Origin: Clostridium minihomine
GTDB taxonomy: Bacteria > Bacillota > Clostridia > Oscillospirales > Acutalibacteraceae
Direction: 5' to 3'
NCBI RefSeq assembly: GCF_900240385.1
Contig: NZ_OEQH01000003.1
Coordinates: 434,001 to 498,000, forward strand
Length of the DNA: 64,000 nt
A model generated the notes under the pieces. The model ran no database searches. It was not told where the DNA came from and saw only the letters and a program-made list of their open reading frames with translations. The position numbers were made by a program, and so were the translations under genes. Positions 8,214-17,800 of this stretch are shown here, piece after piece. Numbering within the stretch: position 1 is the stretch's first letter; each line of letters begins with the position of its first letter.

Positions 8214-8326
8214 GTTACTTGTCCCCCCTTGCTATCATAAATATGGACAACACCCAAAAGTTAGAACAAAAAATGAAAGAGATTTCTCTTCTCTTCCAAA
8301 CGCTTAGGCGATGCCAACGAACCTTT

Positions 8327-8407
8327 AAAAAAGAAAAAGACAACCTTGTAACCGTATGGCAAAATAAAGTTACTACAACTAAATTCACCAAAGGTTACAA
8401 GGCTGTC
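8327..8407 (-). terminator. Terminator with 15-bp stem and large loop behind the island
   Basis: On the minus strand GACAGCCTTGTAACC pairs with GGTTACAAGGTTGTC (8393-8407 and 8339-8353, one G-T pair) around a 39-base loop, followed by TTTTTCTTTTTT. It ends transcription of the gene at 8506-9213 before spoIIIAA. The rest of 8214-8505 holds no gene I can support. Confidence 0.6.
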
Positions 8408-8505
8408 CGAAAAAATCGACAACCAAACAAATCAGCACGTAAGTGAGCAATCAAGGTAAAAGGATTCCGTTTAGAATCTCTGAGAAAACTATTAGATTCC
8501 TCTTT

Positions 8506-9213
8506 TTAATTTTTCAAGCTTGGAGCTAAAAGGTCAATCAACGTTGAAAATATCTCATTAGACTCATTTGCACCATATAATAGGCAATTAAAATTCAATT
8601 GATTGATCTTTTCAAAAATATTACCGACCATACTGCGGGCTGCTATTTCCTCAATTCTGGGGATATCGGCTTTCGGCAGTAAAACTTTCATAGCCTTTGT
8701 TTGCAAATCTGTCATCTCAGAAATAAACTGAGCTTTTTCTGATAGTTGATTTACTGCTTGTTCTGCAATATTGTTTCTGCGGTTTTTTGCCTGCTCTAAG
8801 AATTGGCTTAAAAGATCATTTCGCGTGGGGTCTTGATTATTCTGAATAAGTGTTTGACAATATTCAATATCTTTGTCACATTCTGCGAAGATCTGACTGT
8901 ATGCGTTAACCATATGCAAATAATCTTGCTTATAGTTTTGCATAATGTTCTGATACGCTTCTACACCAGTGTCGGATTTCGTTCTGCCAAAATATTCTTC
9001 TGACCATTCAAACACATCACACACTATTTTAGAATTAGGGATGGGGGAATTAAGAGCCACTTTATCACTAGCGGTTAATTTCTCTCGTATCTCTACATAA
9101 TCTGTTTGCTGATTGAATACTTCTTTCAAATTGACACTTGGAAGCGATGCTGTTTTTTTATCAATACTATTATAAAAGGTTGTATTTATCTGATCTGTTA
9201 TCATTTTATTCAT
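8506..9213 (-). CDS. Hypothetical protein, mostly helical, AT-rich island
   Basis: 235 residues, not recognised. No signal peptide or membrane segment. Predicted mostly helical by composition, with a Gln/Asn-rich centre (residues about 85-165), and only three Cys. The ATG at 9213 has AAGGGTGATG directly before it. The gene is AT-rich relative to spoIIIA and ligA and sits in an island bounded by terminators at 8327-8407 and 10307-10344. Upstream within 110 bases lies the end of a second unknown gene, so the two may form an operon. Function unknown; transfer is plausible from composition only. Confidence 0.7.
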   Translation of the reverse strand: MNKMITDQINTTFYNSIDKKTASLPSVNLKEVFNQQTDYVEIREKLTASDKVALNSPIPNSKIVCDVFEWSEEYFGRTKSDTGVEAYQNIMQNYKQDYLHMVNAYSQIFAECDKDIEYCQTLIQNNQDPTRNDLLSQFLEQAKNRRNNIAEQAVNQLSEKAQFISEMTDLQTKAMKVLLPKADIPRIEEIAARSMVGNIFEKINQLNFNCLLYGANESNEIFSTLIDLLAPSLKN

Positions 9214-9235
9214 AACATCACCCTTATTTTATTGG

Positions 9236-9319
9236 ACTCTATACCATTTCAGTGTAGAATCATTACCCACTGTAGTCCATATCCAATTATTTGCTAATAA
9301 AACTGTATGTTATTAGATT
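9236..9319 (-). pseudogene. Possible remnant of a coding end between the island genes
   Basis: Between the two island genes one frame reads HTVLLANNWIWTTVGND and then STLKWYRVQ before a stop at 9236, 26 codons in all, preceded by two stops and with no start. The Trp-rich, protein-like composition suggests the tail of a lost or frameshifted gene. It could equally be chance in 84 bases. Confidence 0.25.
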
Positions 9320-10096
9320 TTAGAGAGCCATGCGGTAAATCCGAAGGATAATTTCTTGAAACAGTATTGTCCTAAATAATTGAGGTTCAGACTCTCCATT
9401 CTGAGCCATGTTCAAACCATCATTATAGTTCATATACCGTCCATTTTCGCTATCTGGAATTGGATTTGTCGGCGTATAAGTATTTAATTTAACTTGAGTA
9501 ATTGCATTATAATCTACTACTTCAATATTAAAAGATACTATGTTTGATAATCCCCCATGTTCATCTTCAACTTGAAATGTCATTGTGTATATACCCGGAG
9601 AAGAAAATTGGGTAATAAAACCCATTCCGTCGATTTCTTTAATAATTGTATTTTCCGGTAATCCTCCAATAGTCATATTTATTATGTCATCACCATCGGG
9701 ATCATACGTAAACGCATCTTCCCCATAAGCATATAGCCAAGCTATCTGAGTTTCTTTCGTAACCTTACCATTATATAAGCTTTCTTCATTTAATATGAGA
9801 TATTTTAAATCAGCAATTGGAGGTGTGTTAGTTTGTGTTGATAACAAAGTTTTTTTTGAATCGCTGTTATTATTAGCTTTCCGTGTAATAGATGAGCTAT
9901 TTGAAAAATCTTTAGAACTATCAAAATCACTATTTCTTTTTTTATTACCGCTTATTTGGTAGCTAATAGTGTTTTTCGCGGAAGAAGTATTTTCTAAAAG
10001 AATTTGTCCCAGTATATCTTCAGTCATCACACCTATAGAATTCTCTTTAATTTGTAGAGTAGACATTCCGATTTTACTAACCGGATTCTCTATCAT
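9320..10096 (-). CDS. Hypothetical protein with a PKD/cadherin-like domain
   Basis: 258 residues. An N-terminal third rich in Ser/Asn/Lys (about 35-95) leads to an Ig-like unit (about 98-200) with TPPIAD, YDPDGDD, VEDEHGG and SFNIEVV, the pattern of PKD or cadherin-like repeats of surface proteins. No signal peptide or sorting signal is visible. The good ribosome site (AAGGAAGG) is spaced for an ATG at 10108, which is followed by six A and runs into a stop; with one more A it would enter this frame as MKKMIENPVSK. The ATG used here (10096) is badly spaced. The C-terminus (QLFRTILFQEIILRIYRMAL) may be altered by a frameshift too. Confidence 0.6.
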   Translation of the reverse strand: MIENPVSKIGMSTLQIKENSIGVMTEDILGQILLENTSSAKNTISYQISGNKKRNSDFDSSKDFSNSSSITRKANNNSDSKKTLLSTQTNTPPIADLKYLILNEESLYNGKVTKETQIAWLYAYGEDAFTYDPDGDDIINMTIGGLPENTIIKEIDGMGFITQFSSPGIYTMTFQVEDEHGGLSNIVSFNIEVVDYNAITQVKLNTYTPTNPIPDSENGRYMNYNDGLNMAQNGESEPQLFRTILFQEIILRIYRMAL

Positions 10097-10142
10097 TTTT
10101 TCATTGTTTATATCCTTCCTTCTAAAATTTAAAGTTTTTATA

Positions 10143-10148
10143 ATTATA
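10143..10148 (-). promoter_or_regulatory. -10 element TATAAT of the island promoter
   Basis: TATAAT on the minus strand, 35 bases before the well-sited ATG at 10108. The -35 region is poor (TTATTT at 16-base spacing), which fits a promoter that depends on an activator; a TGTGA/TCACA palindrome lies in the right place (10171-10185). Confidence 0.5.
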
Positions 10149-10170
10149 TACTGTAAAATATAAAAAATAA

Positions 10171-10185
10171 TGTGAATAAATCACA
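10171..10185. promoter_or_regulatory. TGTGA-N5-TCACA palindrome, CRP/FNR-like site
   Basis: TGTGAATAAATCACA is a perfect inverted repeat. Its centre is about 42 bases upstream of the start predicted from the -10 at 10143-10148, the position of class II CRP/FNR activators. Spacing is 5 bases rather than the usual 6, so regulator identity is open. Confidence 0.4.
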
Positions 10186-10306
10186 AAAAATAAATAATCT
10201 TCCAAAAATCTTACGAAACCTGTTTTGATAGGTAATTTTTATGTTGAAAGCATCCATTCCAATTTTAAGAGTTGACGAACTCTCAGATACCCAGAAAAAC
10301 AGGAAT

Positions 10307-10344
10307 AAAAGAACAGCGCAGCCTTTAGGTTGCGCTGTTCTTTT
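10307..10344. terminator. Bidirectional terminator behind ligA
   Basis: AAAAGAACAGCGCAGCC (10307-10323) pairs with 10328-10344 around TTTA, with A and T runs on the outside. It ends ligA transcription and marks the upstream border of the AT-rich island. Between 10097 and 10396 only this, the island promoter and its operator-like palindrome were seen. Confidence 0.8.
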
Positions 10345-10396
10345 CTAAGATTTCCTTGATTTGTTTAAACAAAAAATAAGTTCTATAAAACGAAGC

Positions 10397-12400
<2,004 letters not shown>

Positions 12401-13057
12401 TTATCCTCCTAAAAATAACTGCGGCACATCCCCTACGATTACGGTTTCCGCAATCAGCACGCTGGTTGTAACATCTGTTGCCGTATGAAGTCCCGGAATA
12501 AATGAATAAATTTCTGTATGTAGCTCCAGATAAATCTGATGCCTGGTCTGATTGATGCCAGCCGATTCAAAGCTGGTTTTAAAATCCGATGTCACATTCC
12601 CTTTCAGTGTAATAATCAAAGGGACATCTGGGCCGCGCCCATGCAAAAGGTGGCTGCCCAGCAGTGTTCCCAAAGGAATTCCGGATTTGATTTTCCCTTG
12701 CTGCAAGTTTTGCTGAACCAAACTGGTGATTTGCGCTTTGACCTCATTCGTCTTTGCCATATTGGTGGTGATGGTCAAAACCTTTCCATTACTGTCCCGT
12801 TCTAACGCAATTAAATCATCGTATGTTATGTTTTCCTTATTCAGCTCGTTTATCACACTTTGATTCATCGCCGATACCGCGGTTTGCCGCGCGGTGTTCG
12901 CGGTCAAAGATTCCACCAGCGGAACCAGCTTAACTTCCAGAAAAATACCGGCGGCCAAAATCCCGATCATAAAGAAAATAAGGCCTTTGTAATTTTTTCT
13001 GTTCTCTCCTCGATACGGTGCATTTGAGGGACGGTATCTATGCCATCGTTTCATCAT
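12401..13057 (-). CDS. yunB: Sporulation protein YunB
   Basis: 218 residues. Basic N-terminus, one membrane segment (about 25-43), then a domain with ITYDDLIALERDSNGKV, IPLGTLLGSHLLHGRGP and LHTEIYSFIPG, the landmarks of YunB, a mother-cell sporulation protein under sigma-E in B. subtilis whose exact role is unclear. GGGGGG stands just before ATGATG. The terminator at 13129-13165 separates it from ispH-rpsA, so it must have its own promoter nearby. Confidence 0.9.
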   Translation of the reverse strand: MMKRWHRYRPSNAPYRGENRKNYKGLIFFMIGILAAGIFLEVKLVPLVESLTANTARQTAVSAMNQSVINELNKENITYDDLIALERDSNGKVLTITTNMAKTNEVKAQITSLVQQNLQQGKIKSGIPLGTLLGSHLLHGRGPDVPLIITLKGNVTSDFKTSFESAGINQTRHQIYLELHTEIYSFIPGLHTATDVTTSVLIAETVIVGDVPQLFLGG

Positions 13058-13128
13058 GAATCCCCCCTGTATTCCAGTCCTTTTTCTATAATATACAGGG
13101 ATTTTTCGAATGGTGAATCATTTCAGGC

Positions 13129-13165
13129 AAAAAGGGCACAAAGAAAGCAAAGCCTCTTTGTGCCC
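13129..13165 (-). terminator. Intrinsic terminator behind ispH-rpsA
   Basis: GGGCACAAAGA (13134-13144) and its complement (13155-13165) form an 11-bp stem around ten bases, followed on the minus strand by TTTTT. Confidence 0.8.
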
Positions 13166-13187
13166 TCCAATTCAGTTGGGTTGCGGA

Positions 13188-15173
13188 TTATTCCTCAGTG
13201 GCGGGTGCCTCTGCGGATTCCTCACCGGACGCTGCCTGCTCTTCCAGATAAGCACGGATAGACAGGCTGACGCGGTGCTTGTCAAAATCAATGTCAGTAA
13301 TCTTAACTGTTACCTTATCACCGGTTTTCAGCGCATCCTGGGGTTTCTCAATTCTGTGATCAGCAATCTGAGAAATGTGAATCAGGCCGTCAATGCCGGG
13401 AATAATTCTGGCAAAAGCGCCGAATGTGGTCAGGCCGACAACCTGAACCTCTGCGGTGGTGCCCACGGGATAATCTCTCTTGAGAATTTCCCAGGGGTTG
13501 TCTTCGCTGCGCTTGTAACCCAAAGAAATCTTGCTCTTTTCCTGATCCAGACCCTTGATGTACACAGTAACTGTGTCACCCACATTCACAACCTCAGAAG
13601 GATGTTTGATGCGGTTCCAAGACAGCTCAGAAATATGAACCATACCGTCGATTCCACCCAAGTCCACAAAGGCACCGTAAGCGGTCAGGGATTTCACCAC
13701 ACCGGTGTACTCCTTGCCTTCTTCGGCAGTCTCCCAGAACTTGTCTGCCAAGAGTTTTCTCTCATCCTTCAGAACGGAACGGATAGAGCCAACTGCACGG
13801 CGGCGCTGACGGTTCACTTCAATAATGCGGAACTTTACTTCTTGTTTCAGCAAAGCATCCAGCGGATCATTGCGGGAGGCAGTAGCCTGAGAAGCGGGAA
13901 TAAACACACGCACACCCTCGGTTACAGCGATTACGCCGCCCTTGATAACCTCTGTGACAATGCCGGTCAAAACTGTCTCATTTTCCTCTGCTTCGGCAAT
14001 GATTTCCCAGCCCTTCACAGCATCCAAACGCTTTTTAGACAGCATAATGGTGCCTTCCTGATCGTTGGTGCGCATGATCAACAAATCCAGCTCATCACCG
14101 ATTTTCACCAGATCCTCCGCTTTTGCGTTCGGATCTGCGGAAAGCTCAGACAGCGGCACAAAGCCAGCCTGTTTTCTGCCAACATCCACATAGATCTCGT
14201 TAGGGGCGATGCCGACAACAACGCCGCGTACCTTCTCATCTGTATTTAAACTTTTTAAGGATTCTTCCAGCATCTCCTCAAAGTTGGATTCGGCAGACTC
14301 CTGCTCCGTGAGACCCGCGCCTTCAATAATTTCTGTCATGGTATCAAGTACCTCCTTTATTATGCTTGCGGGTGTAGAGGCACCCGCAGTTATACCGATG
14401 GAAACGGCCCCTTTTACGGCCTGCAGAGGAAGTTCCTCCGCCTTTTCAATCAAGTAAGTAATGCAATTCTGCGCACAGACATCCTGCAGCTTGGCCGTAT
14501 TGGAGCTGTGTCTGCCCCCGATTACCAGCATCAGATCCGATTTTTGAGATAATTCTGACGCTTCGGATTGTCTTTGAACAGTTGCATTACATATTGTATC
14601 AAAAACAGTCGCATTTGTACATACCTTTTTTAGGATTTGCAAACAATTTCGCCATTCCTCCAGACTAAAAGTTGTTTGCGCGATAATACATACATCCTGA
14701 CTGGAAAATTCCGGGTGTTTTTCCAGTAAATCAGCCAATTCCGGGGCATTTTTAAAAATATATGGGGGTTCCGAACAGTACCCCACCACGCCCTCTATTT
14801 CAGGGTGGCGCGGATCCCCCGCGATAAGTACCGTTTGTCCCGATTGGCTGGCTTTTGAAACAATACGGTGAATTTTTCGCACAAAAGGACAAGTGGCATC
14901 GGCGCAGTCCAGCCCCCTGGCCCGAATTCGATTTAGCACAGATTCAGCCACGCCGTGGGAACGAATAACCAGGGTGCCGCCTTGCGACACCTGATCGGGA
15001 TCGTCTACAATCTGCACACCCCTTTGTTCCAGCCGACTGACTAACTGGGGGTTATGGATAATCGGCCCCAAAGTATACACCTGTTTTCCCTGCTCCAGCA
15101 GCTGAAAAACCAATTGAACCGCCCTGTCCACGCCAAAGCAAAAACCTGCGGACTTGGCTAGCTGGATTTTCAC
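13188..15173 (-). CDS. ispH: IspH (HMBPP reductase) fused to ribosomal protein S1
   Basis: 661 residues from the GTG at 15173, which overlaps the plsC stop (GTGA) with GGAGGGGG upstream; the frame extends 14 codons further inside plsC. Residues 1-285 are IspH with the iron-sulfur cysteines C12, C95 and C195 and HPEIEG (123-128); it makes IPP and DMAPP, the last step of the MEP pathway. Residues 313-640 hold four S1 RNA-binding domains (about 313-383, 399-467, 486-555, 571-640), the last two closest to the consensus (GAFVDLGG, GAFARI). An acidic linker (286-312) joins them. This fusion is known in many Clostridia; the S1 part may serve as RpsA. Confidence 0.95.
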   Translation of the reverse strand: MKIQLAKSAGFCFGVDRAVQLVFQLLEQGKQVYTLGPIIHNPQLVSRLEQRGVQIVDDPDQVSQGGTLVIRSHGVAESVLNRIRARGLDCADATCPFVRKIHRIVSKASQSGQTVLIAGDPRHPEIEGVVGYCSEPPYIFKNAPELADLLEKHPEFSSQDVCIIAQTTFSLEEWRNCLQILKKVCTNATVFDTICNATVQRQSEASELSQKSDLMLVIGGRHSSNTAKLQDVCAQNCITYLIEKAEELPLQAVKGAVSIGITAGASTPASIIKEVLDTMTEIIEGAGLTEQESAESNFEEMLEESLKSLNTDEKVRGVVVGIAPNEIYVDVGRKQAGFVPLSELSADPNAKAEDLVKIGDELDLLIMRTNDQEGTIMLSKKRLDAVKGWEIIAEAEENETVLTGIVTEVIKGGVIAVTEGVRVFIPASQATASRNDPLDALLKQEVKFRIIEVNRQRRRAVGSIRSVLKDERKLLADKFWETAEEGKEYTGVVKSLTAYGAFVDLGGIDGMVHISELSWNRIKHPSEVVNVGDTVTVYIKGLDQEKSKISLGYKRSEDNPWEILKRDYPVGTTAEVQVVGLTTFGAFARIIPGIDGLIHISQIADHRIEKPQDALKTGDKVTVKITDIDFDKHRVSLSIRAYLEEQAASGEESAEAPATEE

Positions 15174-15820
15174 GAAGTGACATCCCCCTCCAGTTTTTTT
15201 GGTGTTTGCCCACAATCGCGCAGTTCTGCGATTTTAGACATCACCAAACGGCTGGCCTGCCGGTATTCCTTGCCGGAACCCTTTTCGATTCCAAGCTGTT
15301 CCGGCTGAATCAACGGACCGCACACAATATCTACCCGATGAAACAGCTTGGGGAAAATGCCCTTGCGCCCGGTAATGCACACCGGCAAAATCGGCGCCTG
15401 ACTGCTGTGAGCCAACATTACCGCACCGGCTTTGGGCTGCTGAAATTCCCCGTCTTTTGAGCGGGTGCCTTCCAGAAAAATGCCGACAACCTGCTCCTTC
15501 TGCAAAAGCTCCTGTGCCAAATTAATGGCAGCAGAATCCCCTTTGCCGCGGCGCACTGCAAAAACACCTGCATGGTTAAAAAAAAAGCTGACCAATTTAT
15601 TGTGAAATAATTCAGACTTCGCCATAAAGCGAATTTGCCGTTTGCCCGCTACTTCGGCCAACAGCACCGGATCCTTAAAACTCAGGTGATTCGAGCAGAT
15701 AATGACCCGCCCGGACTGAGGCATATGTTCCTGATTATAAATTCGATAGGGCATGAAAATCCTAAAAAAAGTCAAGGCAAGGGATTTGCCTATCACATAT
15801 AACGAGTCACGTTTCACCAA
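15170..15820 (-). CDS. plsC: 1-acyl-sn-glycerol-3-phosphate acyltransferase
   Basis: 216 residues with the acyltransferase motifs in order: SNHLSFKDP (a form of NHx4D, about 43-51), a middle GVFAVRRG, FLEGTRS (about 115-121) and PILPVCITG. It transfers an acyl chain to lysophosphatidic acid at the membrane, making phosphatidic acid. A hydrophobic N-terminal stretch suggests membrane attachment. It sits between cmk and ispH-rpsA, the usual clostridial order. Confidence 0.93.
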   Translation of the reverse strand: MVKRDSLYVIGKSLALTFFRIFMPYRIYNQEHMPQSGRVIICSNHLSFKDPVLLAEVAGKRQIRFMAKSELFHNKLVSFFFNHAGVFAVRRGKGDSAAINLAQELLQKEQVVGIFLEGTRSKDGEFQQPKAGAVMLAHSSQAPILPVCITGRKGIFPKLFHRVDIVCGPLIQPEQLGIEKGSGKEYRQASRLVMSKIAELRDCGQTPKKLEGDVTS

Positions 15821-15869
15821 AAAACTTCCTTTCCCTATGGTTAGGTAAGAGTATTTCCGGCTGCTCTTT

Positions 15870-16538
15870 TTACGAAAGCCGGGTGCGAATCACTTCCAAA
15901 AGCTGTTCCACCGACTGTTCCAGTGTATTTCCGGTGGTATCCACCAAGATGGAGTCCGCAGCCGGAACCAAGGGGGAAATCTTGCGCGTGGAATCCTGTT
16001 CATCCCTGCGGCGAACCTCTTCTGTTACCGCAGCAAGATCCGCCGAAAGCCCCTTTTGACACATTTCTTTCCATCGCCTTTTGGCGCGTTCTTCCAAAGA
16101 TGCGGTCAGAAAGATTTTAAGCTGTGCCTGCGGCAGCACCACCGTGCCAATATCCCTGCCATCCATCACCACATTATGCCTGTCAGCAAGCCCCCGCTGA
16201 AGCGAAAGCAAAAACTCCCGAACCTCGGGAATGGCCGACACTCGGGAAGAAGCTGCAGAAACCTCTGCTGTTCGCAGCGCTTCTGAAACATCCTCATCCC
16301 CCAGCAGAACCCTTTGATCCCCGTCTTCCCTATGCTGCAGGGAAATCCGGATTTCCTTTAACAGGGGAATCACATCCTCAGCCCGGCCGGGATCTTTCCC
16401 CAAACGCAGTACATACAAGCCGATGGCTCGGTACAAAGCACCCGTATCCACGTATAAATATCCCAGTTGATGCGCAACACACCGGGCAATTGTGCTTTTT
16501 CCTGCCCCGGCGGGGCCATCAATTGCGATTGCGTTCAT
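15870..16538 (-). CDS. cmk: Cytidylate kinase
   Basis: 222 residues. P-loop GPAGAGKST at 8-16, TGALYR (32-37) for the nucleotide, VMDGRDIGTVV in the middle and a lid with RRRDEQDSTR. Phosphorylates CMP and dCMP. Starts in a 4-base overlap with the end of the upstream flavoprotein gene and is followed after 49 bases by plsC. Confidence 0.97.
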   Translation of the reverse strand: MNAIAIDGPAGAGKSTIARCVAHQLGYLYVDTGALYRAIGLYVLRLGKDPGRAEDVIPLLKEIRISLQHREDGDQRVLLGDEDVSEALRTAEVSAASSRVSAIPEVREFLLSLQRGLADRHNVVMDGRDIGTVVLPQAQLKIFLTASLEERAKRRWKEMCQKGLSADLAAVTEEVRRRDEQDSTRKISPLVPAADSILVDTTGNTLEQSVEQLLEVIRTRLS

Positions 16539-17800
16539 GATTCAGCCTCCTTCACCGCTTCTGCTGCCAACTGCCCTGTTGCAAAGGCAATTTGCAAATT
16601 AAAGCCCCCGGTATAAGCATCCACATCCAAAACTTCACCTGCAAAGTACAATCCCTTTACAAGTTTGGATTCCATGGTTTTGGGGCTGATTTCTTTCACA
16701 TTCACACCACCAGAAGTGATAATCGCTTCTTCAATGGGACGGAATCCCTGCACAGCGATCGAAAAATCCTTGAGCAGTCCGGCAAAATCACGGCGTTGTT
16801 CCCTGGTAATACCGTTACATTTGGTTTCGGGGGTAATTCCGGAACGAGCCACCAAAACAGGAATCATTTTTCGGGGCAAAAGTGCAGACAGAGAATTAAT
16901 GAAATCTTTATTGCTGTTTTCTTCAAAATCCCGCTGCAGCCGAGCATCCAGACGCTCAAGGGAAAGAGCCGGCTTTAGATCAATCGAAATTCGGTATACC
17001 CCCGGATTCATTTTGCGCATATGACTGCTGGCACTCAGAATAACCGGGCCGGATAATCCAAAATGGGTAAACAAAAGCTCACCGAAATCTTCATAAATCA
17101 GCTTTTGTTTTTCATAGACCCGAATTGCTGTGTTTTTCAGTGCTAATCCCTGCATTTCTGCACATTCTTTTCCCTGAGTTTCCAAAGGAACCAAAGAAGG
17201 CCGCAAGGGAACAATGGTGTGCCCGGCTTGCCTTGCCAAGGTGTAGCCGTCGCCGGTCGAGCCGGTACCAGGATAGGACTTGCCGCCACAGGCCACGATG
17301 ACCTGCCGGGCAAAAAATTCTGTTCCATCCTGTAAAACCACACCGCGAACCCCTTCGGGTTCCAAAAGCAGTTTACGAACATTACCGTGCATAATTCTCA
17401 CATGATTCTGCTGCAAAAAACGGGTTAGGGCATCTATCACGTCTGAGGCTCGATCGGATTCGGGAAATACCCGCTGCCCCCGCTCTGTTTTCAGCGGCAA
17501 TCCCAGTTCTTCAAAAAATCCCATGACAGACTGAGGGGGAAACTGAGAAACTGCACTGTAGAGAAAACGTGGATTTGTGGGCACTGCGTCGATAACATCT
17601 TGCACCGAGCAGTTGTTGGTCAGATTACACCGGCCTTTTCCGGTGATTCCCAGTTTGCGGCCCAAACGCGTATTTTTTTCAATCAGCAGCACCTTTTTGC
17701 CCAGCTGAGCAGCGGTTCCCGCTGCCATCATGCCGGCTGCACCGCCGCCAACTACAATTAAATCGGTTTCATCATTTTTTTGAGTCAATTTCTTTTTCAT
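16535..17800 (-). CDS. BaiN/HI0933-family FAD-binding flavoprotein
   Basis: 421 residues from ATG at 17800. Rossmann FAD site DLIVVGGGAAGMMAA (13-27), then KLGITGKGRCNLTN, the HI0933-like middle domain, and a C-terminal FAD-contact GLYFAGEVLDVDAYTGGFNLQ (ends GLYFAGE and GGFNLQ). Proteins of this family are annotated as aminoacetone oxidases or BaiN-like reductases; substrate cannot be read from sequence. The start overlaps the RpiR regulator gene by 29 bases; a longer frame to 17857 is less likely. Co-transcribed with cmk downstream. Confidence 0.88.
   Translation of the reverse strand: MKKKLTQKNDETDLIVVGGGAAGMMAAGTAAQLGKKVLLIEKNTRLGRKLGITGKGRCNLTNNCSVQDVIDAVPTNPRFLYSAVSQFPPQSVMGFFEELGLPLKTERGQRVFPESDRASDVIDALTRFLQQNHVRIMHGNVRKLLLEPEGVRGVVLQDGTEFFARQVIVACGGKSYPGTGSTGDGYTLARQAGHTIVPLRPSLVPLETQGKECAEMQGLALKNTAIRVYEKQKLIYEDFGELLFTHFGLSGPVILSASSHMRKMNPGVYRISIDLKPALSLERLDARLQRDFEENSNKDFINSLSALLPRKMIPVLVARSGITPETKCNGITREQRRDFAGLLKDFSIAVQGFRPIEEAIITSGGVNVKEISPKTMESKLVKGLYFAGEVLDVDAYTGGFNLQIAFATGQLAAEAVKEAES

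Noticed and set aside
8214-8326. Sigma-E promoter for spoIIIAA
   Set aside because: CATATTTA and several T-rich stretches were examined, but no -35/-10 pair with correct spacing was found.
8219-8446. 75-codon plus-strand frame before spoIIIAA
   Set aside because: It covers the terminator at 8327-8407, has no ribosome site and a composition fitting chance; nothing supports a gene.
13066-13094. Sigma-E-like pair ATATT-16-AATACA before yunB
   Set aside because: The pattern fits, and yunB is a sigma-E gene elsewhere, but the transcript would begin 2-5 bases before the ATG, leaving no room for the GGGGGG ribosome site.
13110-14249. Long open frame antisense to ispH-rpsA
   Set aside because: It mirrors the codon pattern of a well-supported gene on the other strand and has no family features.
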